Shown: positions 57,944-64,000 of the stretch, one piece after another
Layout: every line of letters begins with the position of its first letter
Position numbering within the stretch: the stretch's first letter is position 1
NCBI RefSeq assembly: GCF_004355185.1
Contig: NZ_CP037922.1
Location: forward strand, 2,232,001 to 2,296,000
Source: Hymenobacter radiodurans
Lineage (GTDB): Bacteria > Bacteroidota > Bacteroidia > Cytophagales > Hymenobacteraceae
Direction: 5' to 3'
Length of the DNA: 64,000 nucleotides
Notes under the pieces: model-generated
Databases searched by the model: none
What the model saw: only the letters and a program-made list of their open reading frames with translations
Told to the model about the DNA's origin: nothing
Program-made: the position numbers and the translations under genes

Positions 57944-60358
57944 TTGCTATTACCTTCCAATTTCGAACATAAAATAGGGTTTGCGCAGCTGCGCGAAATG
58001 TTGGAATCCTTGTGTTTGAGCGCCTTAGGCCGCCATTTTGTCGCCAAGATGCAGTTCCAAACCAAGCACGACCAACTGCAGAAGCTGCTGCTCCAAGCCG
58101 ACGAGTTCCGCGTGCTGCTCCAGTCGGGCGCCGACTTCCCCAGCCAGCACTACCACGATGTGCACCCGCACTTGGTGCGGGCCAGCATTCCCGGCGCGTA
58201 CCTGGAGGTGACGGCTTTTTTTGCCGTTAAAATGAGTCTGCGTACCATCCGGCAAGCTCTGACTTTTTTCACCCAGGCCGAAGAAACCCTTTATCCCACC
58301 TTGCGCCTGCTAGGCATTGGGGTTCAGGTAGACCGGAATCTGCTGCTGGCGATGGACAAAGTGGTGGACGACGAAGGCCAGGTGCGCGACAACGCCTCGC
58401 CGCTGCTCATGCAGCTAAAGCAGGAGCTGATTGCCCGCCAGGCCCAGTTACGCAAGCAAATTTCTGGCATCCTGCGCCACGCCAAAACCGAAGGCTGGAT
58501 ACCCGGCGACGCCGAGCCGACCATTCGTGGAGGGCGTTTGGTGCTGCCCGTTATTGCCGAGCACAAGCGCCGCGTTAAAGGTCTGATTCACGATGAGTCG
58601 GCTTCGGGCCAGACGGTATTCATTGAGCCAGAGGCGGTTTTTGAGTTAAATAACGACATCAAAGACCTCGAAAACGCTTACCAGCGCGAGCTTATCCGCA
58701 TTCTGACCCAGCTCACTGACCAGCTGCGGCCTCACATTCCGGATTTGCGCAAAGCGTACCAGTACCTTGGCCTGCTGGATTTTATTCGGGCTAAAGCATT
58801 GCTGGCTAGTCGTTTGGAAGCGTCATTGCCAACCCTGCATCCACGTCCGCTGATCAAGTGGCAGAAGGTGCGACACCCGCTGCTGTATCTCACGTTTCGG
58901 GAGCAACCCAAGGAGACCCGCCGCGAGGTGGTGCCTTTGACCATCGATTTAAACCCCGACCAACGTATCCTGTTGATTTCGGGGCCGAACGCGGGGGGCA
59001 AATCCGTAGCCATGAAAACTGTGGGGCTGGTGCAATACATGCTGCAATGCGGCCTGCTCATTCCGGCCGGCGACGGCTCCGAAGCGGGCGTGTTCGAGGA
59101 TATTTTTCTCGATATCGGCGACGAGCAAAGCTTGGAGAATGACTTGAGTACTTACTCGTCACACCTGCTGAATATGAAGCAGTTTCTGCTCTTCGCGGGC
59201 AAGAAAAGCCTAGTGCTCATCGACGAATTTGGCACCGGTACGGAGCCTGCTTTGGGCGGTGCCATTGCCGAAGCCGTGCTCGATCAGCTCAACCGCGCCC
59301 GCAGCTTCGGCGTGATCACGACCCACTACACTAACCTAAAAAACTACGCTGAACGCTCGCCCGGCATCGTGAACGGCGCCATGCGCTACGACCCCGAGCG
59401 TTTGCAGCCGCTGTATCGCCTGGAAATTGGTAAGCCGGGCTCGTCGTTTGCGATTGAAATTGCGCGTAAGATTGGCTTGCCGGCCCAACTCGTGGAGCGG
59501 GCTACCCAACTTGTGGGCAAGGACAAAATTCGCTACGACCGTCTGTTGGAAGGTCTGGAAAAGGAAAAAGCCGACCTCGAACAGCGCTCCGCCGAAGCGG
59601 AAAAGCAGGAGCGACGCCTCAAAAAAGCTGCCCAGGAATACCAGGACCTCAAGCGCCATCTGGAGGAGACCCGCCTCGATGTATTGCGCGACGCGAAGGC
59701 CAAAGCCAAGCTGCTGCTCAAGGATACAAACCAGCAAATCGAGGCCACCATCCAGGAAATCCGCACCGCCCAGGCCGATAAGGAACAAACCAAACAAGCT
59801 CGCCAGAAGCTGGATGATTACGTGAAAAAGGAGCTGCAAATCGAGCCGCCCAAAGCCCGTGCGACCCGCGAAACCGCCGATGCTGCCACCCTCAAACCTG
59901 GCGATAAAGTGGCTCTCATCGGGCAGGATGGCTACGGTGAAATCATGAGTCTGAAAGGCAAGACGGCAGAAGTGTCGTTTGGCGGCATGAAAACCATTGT
60001 CAAGATTGCGCAACTCGAAAAGCTGGGCCGCGCCGAAATAAAGGAGCGGGAGAAGAAATCCGAGCGAAATGCCCCCCAGGGTTCCGGTATGGACATAACC
60101 GGCCGCATGGCCAACTTCAGCCCCAACCTCGACCTGCGCGGCGAGCGGGCCGAGGACGCCCTGCAAAAAGTCATGGCCTTCGTCGACGATGCGGTGATGC
60201 TCGGCATCTCTGAAATTAAGTTCGTGCACGGCCGCGGCAACGGCGTACTGCGTCAAATAACGCGCGACTACTTACGCTCCGTTCGCTCCGTAGCCAGCGT
60301 CGCCGACGAGCACGCCGAACGTGGCGGAGATGGGGCAACGGTGGCCGTGCTGAAGTAG
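57944..60358 (+). CDS. mutS2: Endonuclease MutS2
   Basis: 804-residue DNA-binding ATPase that limits homologous recombination or rescues stalled ribosomes depending on species. Walker A GPNAGGKS is at residues 347-354, Walker B SLVLIDEFGTGTEP follows near 430, then a long coiled-coil clamp (about 540-640), a KOW-like linker and a C-terminal Smr nuclease domain with DLRGERAEDALQKV and FVHGRGNGVLR. It starts with TTG at 57944, preceded by no ATG. One copy of the GCCCCCC word encodes NAPQ at 60070. Confidence 0.95.
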   Translation: MLLPSNFEHKIGFAQLREMLESLCLSALGRHFVAKMQFQTKHDQLQKLLLQADEFRVLLQSGADFPSQHYHDVHPHLVRASIPGAYLEVTAFFAVKMSLRTIRQALTFFTQAEETLYPTLRLLGIGVQVDRNLLLAMDKVVDDEGQVRDNASPLLMQLKQELIARQAQLRKQISGILRHAKTEGWIPGDAEPTIRGGRLVLPVIAEHKRRVKGLIHDESASGQTVFIEPEAVFELNNDIKDLENAYQRELIRILTQLTDQLRPHIPDLRKAYQYLGLLDFIRAKALLASRLEASLPTLHPRPLIKWQKVRHPLLYLTFREQPKETRREVVPLTIDLNPDQRILLISGPNAGGKSVAMKTVGLVQYMLQCGLLIPAGDGSEAGVFEDIFLDIGDEQSLENDLSTYSSHLLNMKQFLLFAGKKSLVLIDEFGTGTEPALGGAIAEAVLDQLNRARSFGVITTHYTNLKNYAERSPGIVNGAMRYDPERLQPLYRLEIGKPGSSFAIEIARKIGLPAQLVERATQLVGKDKIRYDRLLEGLEKEKADLEQRSAEAEKQERRLKKAAQEYQDLKRHLEETRLDVLRDAKAKAKLLLKDTNQQIEATIQEIRTAQADKEQTKQARQKLDDYVKKELQIEPPKARATRETADAATLKPGDKVALIGQDGYGEIMSLKGKTAEVSFGGMKTIVKIAQLEKLGRAEIKEREKKSERNAPQGSGMDITGRMANFSPNLDLRGERAEDALQKVMAFVDDAVMLGISEIKFVHGRGNGVLRQITRDYLRSVRSVASVADEHAERGGDGATVAVLK

Positions 60359-60384
60359 CCACCTCCTTCTGTAAGAACGACCAG

Positions 60385-60595
60385 CTCCCCTCCTCGTCTG
60401 AGGAGGGGATGCTTTGGCGAAGCCAAAGCGGGGGTGGTTGAGGACGTTGTTTAGTTGTTTAAAAGAACGATGCTCATGACCGCTTTTTGAAGGCTTGGTG
60501 TTTCGTTCACCTAAACAACATCAGCACCGAGCCAACCACCCCAGCCGGGCCTGCGGCCCAGCGTCCCCTCCTCATCTGAGGAGGGGAATTTTGTT
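60385..60595. repeat. Large palindromic repeat between mutS2 and murB
   Basis: CTCCCCTCCTCGTCTGAGGA at the left end is matched by the near-identical CCTCATCTGAGGAGGGG block at the right. GGGGTGGTTG faces CAACCACCCC inside, and GTTGTTTAG faces CTAAACAAC around a central A+T-rich part. Each end also carries its own small hairpin. This organisation of about 210 bases suggests a REP/MITE-like dispersed element. Confidence 0.7.
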
Positions 60596-60596
60596 C

Positions 60597-61631
60597 TTAC
60601 ATAATATTCACTTCCGGGTGTAGCTCCACACCGAACTTCTCTCGCACCGAAGCAATAATCTCGTGGGCCAGATCCCGGATATTTGCCCCCTGCGCGCCGC
60701 CGTGGTTCACTAGCACTAACGCTTGGTTTTCATGCACGCCGTGGGGGCCGAAGCGGCGACCTTTCCAGCCACACTGCTCAATAAGCCAGGCGGCAGGTAC
60801 TTTTACGCCGCCAGGAACGGGGTAGCCCGGTAGGGCGGGATATTGGGCTTTCAACTCGTCGAAGCGGTGCTGAGAGATTTCCGGGTTTTTGAAAAAGCTG
60901 CCAGCATTGCCGATCTGAGCCGGGTCGGGGAGCTTGCTGCGACGGATGCGGATGACGGCCTCGCTTACATCCTGAGGCGTCGGGTCAGCTTCAATGCCCA
61001 TATCGGCAAGGGTGGTACGCAGGGCACCGTAGCTGATATTGAGCCGGTGCTGACGCTGGAGCCGCAGAACCACGCTGGTCACAATAAACTGGTTTTTGAG
61101 TGGGCCTTTAAATACACTTTCGCGGTAGCCAAAACCACACTCCTCACGCGTAAACGTGCGCAAGCGGCCCGTACTAATTTCTAGCGCCTCGAGGTGGTCA
61201 AACGTGTCTTGTAGCTCCGCCCCGTAGGCGCCGATATTCTGCAAGGGCGCGGCGCCTACCGTACCTGGAATTAAGGACAAATTCTCAATGCCACTCAGGT
61301 TCTGCTGCAGTGCATACTGCACCATGCCGTGCCACGATTCGCCCGCCCCAGCGCGCACCAGCGCGGTGTCTGTGTCTTCCTCCTGATCAATTATCTCAAG
61401 GCCAGCTATCTCATTTTTGAGTACTACGCCGTTGAAATCCTGCGTGAAAAGCAGGTTGCTGCCGCCGCCAAGTACTAGCTTGTCCGCCTGCTGCACCTCG
61501 GGCAAAGCCAGCAAAGCGCGCAGCTCGTCTACATTGCGAAAGCGGGCAAACAGACGCGCCTTGACATCGATGCCGAAGGTGTTGTAGGGGCGGAGAGAAA
61601 CGTCGTGTTCGAGAAGGGAGGCCGAAGACAT
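60597..61631 (-). CDS. murB: UDP-N-acetylenolpyruvoylglucosamine reductase
   Basis: FAD enzyme that makes UDP-N-acetylmuramate for peptidoglycan. Motifs in order are YNTFGIDVKA, LVLGGGSNLLFT (FAD), SLIPGTVGAAPLQNIGAYGAE, the catalytic serine in IGNAGSFFKNP and the C-terminal Glu in VELHPEVNIM. I chose the ATG at 61631 (MSSASLLEHDVSLRPYNTFG) because the longer frame adds a non-conserved N-terminus. Length is 344 residues, which suits the short-type family. Confidence 0.95.
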   Translation of the reverse strand: MSSASLLEHDVSLRPYNTFGIDVKARLFARFRNVDELRALLALPEVQQADKLVLGGGSNLLFTQDFNGVVLKNEIAGLEIIDQEEDTDTALVRAGAGESWHGMVQYALQQNLSGIENLSLIPGTVGAAPLQNIGAYGAELQDTFDHLEALEISTGRLRTFTREECGFGYRESVFKGPLKNQFIVTSVVLRLQRQHRLNISYGALRTTLADMGIEADPTPQDVSEAVIRIRRSKLPDPAQIGNAGSFFKNPEISQHRFDELKAQYPALPGYPVPGGVKVPAAWLIEQCGWKGRRFGPHGVHENQALVLVNHGGAQGANIRDLAHEIIASVREKFGVELHPEVNIM

Positions 61632-61716
61632 AGAGAAAGCAAAAGGTAATGCTGCGGTAAAAGTAACGCCGCGGCTGCTAAAAAGCCCCCAGCAGCCAAG
61701 CGCTAACGCCGATTTG

Positions 61717-63122
61717 TTACCGCACCCGGTAGCCACTCACGGCGTAATACAGCAGATACGCATAGCAAAGCGCAGGCACAACGAAGGCCACACGCAGCCC
61801 ACCGCCGTCGGTAGCCAGCCAGCCCATCAGGGGTGGAATGATGGCGCCCCCCACAATGGCCATAATGAGATAGGACGAGCCTTGCTTGGTGAATTGCCCC
61901 AAACCATTGATAGCCAATGGGAAAATGACCGGCCACATAATGGAGTTGCAAAGCCCGCACAGCACAATCAGCCACAACGCTGCTTCACCCGTGGTCAGAA
62001 TGGAGGCCACTACCAGCGCCACGGCGGCGGCGCACACTCCAATCAGCATACCGCGGTTGTGGAAGCGCAGCAGCAGCGGAATGCCCACCAGCCGACCCAC
62101 CAACGAGCCAAACCAATAAGACGATACCAGTACCGCGCCCACAGCTTTAGTAAAGCCCCCGAGGTGTCGATAGGAGCAGGCTCCTGGCCGAAGAACACTA
62201 AAGCGTAGTTAGTCGCAACATTCAGTCCTTGCACCAGATTCTGAGTGAAGTTGCTCAACTGCTGAATCCCCTGCGACTCGCCGTACCGGATGAGAAACGA
62301 ACCTAGCCCAACCTCAACGCCCACGTACACGAAAATGGCCACGACGCCCAGCACCAGATGCGGAAAGCTCAGCGCACTAGTGCGAGTGGTGGCTTGCCCG
62401 TCAGCGCTTTGCGCTGACTCTTCAGCGGGCAAACTCTCAATTTCAGGGAGTTTCAACAGAAAGAAAACCCCAGCTAATACGACCAGAAAAGCAGCCAAGC
62501 CCAAGTATGGGCCTTTTACCAGTTGAGCCTCTTGGTCAAGGCGTTGGGCCACTGGCAAGGCTGCTAACTGAGCCTTTAGGGCCACCGAGCCACCAAATAA
62601 GATCAGGCCTCCGACTAGGGGTGATAAAGCGCCACCAAAGTTGTTGGCGACACCCACGATACTCACTCGCGCTGCCGCATTGCGCGCCGGGCCCAATACC
62701 GAAACGTACGGATTAGCCGCCACTTGCAGCAGCGTAATACCGGCTCCTAGCAATCCCAAAGCGGTGAGGAACAGCGCAAATGTGCGCGAGTTAGCTGCGG
62801 GTACAAACAGCAGCGCCCCGCAGGCCATTACTAGCAAGCCCAGCACAATACCATTCTTATAACCGAGGCGCTTCAGCACAAAGCCAGCCGGCAGCGACAT
62901 CAGAAAATAAGCCCCAAAAAAAGCCGACTGCACCAACGACGACTGCAAGTCGGTGAGCTGACACACGTCCTTGAGGTAAGGCATGAGCACGTCGTTGAAG
63001 TTGGTGACGGCCCCGAAGAGGAAAAATAGGGCCGTCATAGCCATCATGGGCACGACGAAGCTGCGGGTAGTGGCGGGCGCGCCGGTGGCAGCGGGAGAGG
63101 AGGTAGACGTTGGGACAGCCAT
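61717..63122 (-). CDS. MFS sugar permease, FucP/GluP family (frameshifted at 62156-62160)
   Basis: Twelve-helix inner-membrane H+ symporter of about 468 residues after adding one base to the CCCCC run at 62156-62160, which gives DTSGGFTKAVGAVLVSSYWF. From the ATG at 63122 the first helix reads MMAMTALFFLFGAVTNFNDVLMPYLKDV, the classic FucP/GluP start, followed by AFFGAYFLMSLPAGFVLKRLGYK and ANPYVSVLGP. Likely substrates are fucose, glucose or galactose. Confidence 0.93.
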
Positions 63123-63255
63123 TGCGGGCAGGAAGGGGAAAGTTGTGGGCCTTAAAGATAGAAATAGTGCGCGAAGCACGATGCAACGCCAAGAGTTGTC
63201 GTTCTGACGGTGCTTTTCTCGACCTTTGCCCCCCACACCCTAAAAAACTCCGACT

Positions 63256-64000
63256 ATGGCCGACAACCGCCGCGACGAACCCTTTTTCATGACGGCTACC
63301 ACGCAGTTTGGCCTCGAAGATGTGCTGACCCAAGAGTTGGAGCAACTGGGGGCCAAAATTGAGCAGGTGCACAGCCGCGCCATCGAATTTATGGGCAACA
63401 AGCAGCTGCTCTACGAGGCGAACTTGTGGTGCCGCACGGCCATGCGCATCCTCAAGCCCTTCGCCGCCTTCTACGCTCCCGACGAAAAAGCCCTCTACCG
63501 CGAAGTCGGCCGCGTTGATTGGAGTCGCTACATCCGCCCCGACCAAACCTTCGCCATCACGGCCGTAGTGAACAAATCCACGTTTGAGCACTCCCTTTTC
63601 GTGGCCCAGTTAACGAAGGATGCCATTGTGGATCAGTTTCGCGACCGTACCGGCTCGCGGCCTAGCGTGGACGTAAACAAGCCCGATATCCGGCTGCATT
63701 TGCACATGCTGGACAACGAAGTAACCTTGTCGCTCGATGCTTCGGGCGAGTCGTTGCACCGGCGCGGGTACCGGCAGCAGACGAACGCGGCCCCGCTGAA
63801 CGAGGTGCTAGCTGCTGGTCTGTTGCTGCTCACTGGCTGGGATGGCAAAAAGACGCTCATTGACCCCATGTGCGGCTCGGGCACCATCTTGACTGAAGCG
63901 GCGCTCATTGCCCAGCGCATCGCGCCCGGCCTGTATCACCAGGGCAAGTTCGGCTTCGAAAACTGGCCTGACTTTGACCGCGCCCTCTGGGAGTCGGTGC
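63256..64000 (+). CDS. THUMP-domain class I rRNA methyltransferase, RlmL-like (3' end beyond window)
   Basis: The first 248 residues of an RNA methyltransferase, starting MADNRRDEPFFMTATTQFGL at the ATG at 63256. The N-terminal ferredoxin-like and THUMP domains (LEDVLTQELEQLGAKIEQVH) precede the RNA-MTase segment DASGESLHRRGYRQQTNAAPL and the start of the SAM-binding fold (LIDPMCGSGTILTEAALIA). Relatives modify guanine in 23S rRNA with SAM. The gene continues beyond the right edge. Confidence 0.93.
   Translation, partial: MADNRRDEPFFMTATTQFGLEDVLTQELEQLGAKIEQVHSRAIEFMGNKQLLYEANLWCRTAMRILKPFAAFYAPDEKALYREVGRVDWSRYIRPDQTFAITAVVNKSTFEHSLFVAQLTKDAIVDQFRDRTGSRPSVDVNKPDIRLHLHMLDNEVTLSLDASGESLHRRGYRQQTNAAPLNEVLAAGLLLLTGWDGKKTLIDPMCGSGTILTEAALIAQRIAPGLYHQGKFGFENWPDFDRALWESV

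Overview
The window looks like a chromosomal segment of a Hymenobacter-like member of the Bacteroidota (order Cytophagales). The base composition is fairly G+C rich. Lineage-typical genes include a type IX secretion (T9SS) type B cargo protein paired with a PorP/SprF protein, a carboxypeptidase-regulatory-domain TonB receptor, DUF2911, DUF349, DUF547 and DUF4259 proteins, and a fused ABC-2/M1 peptidase. A few promoters fit the Bacteroidota pattern (TTG or TTTG, about 19-20 bases, TAnnTTTG). No prophage, CRISPR array, rRNA operon or intact insertion sequence was seen.

Layout. 1-5.3 kb: old-yellow-enzyme (partial), aldo/keto reductase, DUF2911 protein, an A+T-rich membrane protein, tryptophan 2,3-dioxygenase, L-serine dehydratase beta chain. 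5.4-8.7 kb: TolC-like protein and periplasmic adaptor of an efflux system. 8.8-11.3 kb: GpsA and small membrane/DUF4259/EamA proteins. 11.5-13.7 kb: pectin methylesterase and an esterase. 13.9-19.5 kb: PorP/SprF protein and a very large repeat-rich T9SS cargo protein. 19.9-25.5 kb: ABC transporter with fused M1 peptidase, and an AraC regulator. 25.6-27.8 kb: a candidate non-coding RNA and a GH105 hydrolase. 27.8-30.2 kb: GlpD and a TRIC-type channel. 30.4-35.0 kb: a cluster resembling quinone/electrophile detoxification sets (SDR, LLM flavoprotein, YceI, MhqD-like esterase, ring-cleaving-dioxygenase-like VOC protein). 35.2-44.6 kb: Crp/Fnr regulator, flavin reductase, Maf, DUF1015, PdxH, a polytopic membrane protein, YqgE/AlgH, a large DUF349 protein. 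44.6 kb: tRNA-Thr. 46.5-50.6 kb: a kaiC-kaiB-kaiB-histidine kinase operon. 50.7-57.7 kb: fasciclin protein, porin remnant, acetyltransferase-like protein, TonB receptor, DUF547 lipoprotein. 57.9-64 kb: MutS2, MurB, an FucP-like sugar permease and a partial THUMP-domain rRNA methyltransferase.

Two window-wide signals stand out. First, a word of the form A/T-rich + GCCCCC(C)A(G) recurs more than 40 times on both strands, in genes and between them, sometimes as facing pairs that form hairpins. Second, thirteen genes are broken by single-base losses that all fall in G or C runs, mostly in that same word. Restoring one base at each site gives a full-length reading frame whose total length is a multiple of three in twelve of them. 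The most economical reading is systematic homopolymer under-calling in the assembly, so these genes are probably intact in the organism. The thirteenth, the porin-like remnant at 51.5-52.2 kb, also lacks a central segment and is probably a true pseudogene.

The most interesting biological system is the non-cyanobacterial Kai operon: one double-domain KaiC with a C-terminal coiled coil, two tandem KaiB paralogues and a PAS histidine kinase, all tightly coupled, with no KaiA.
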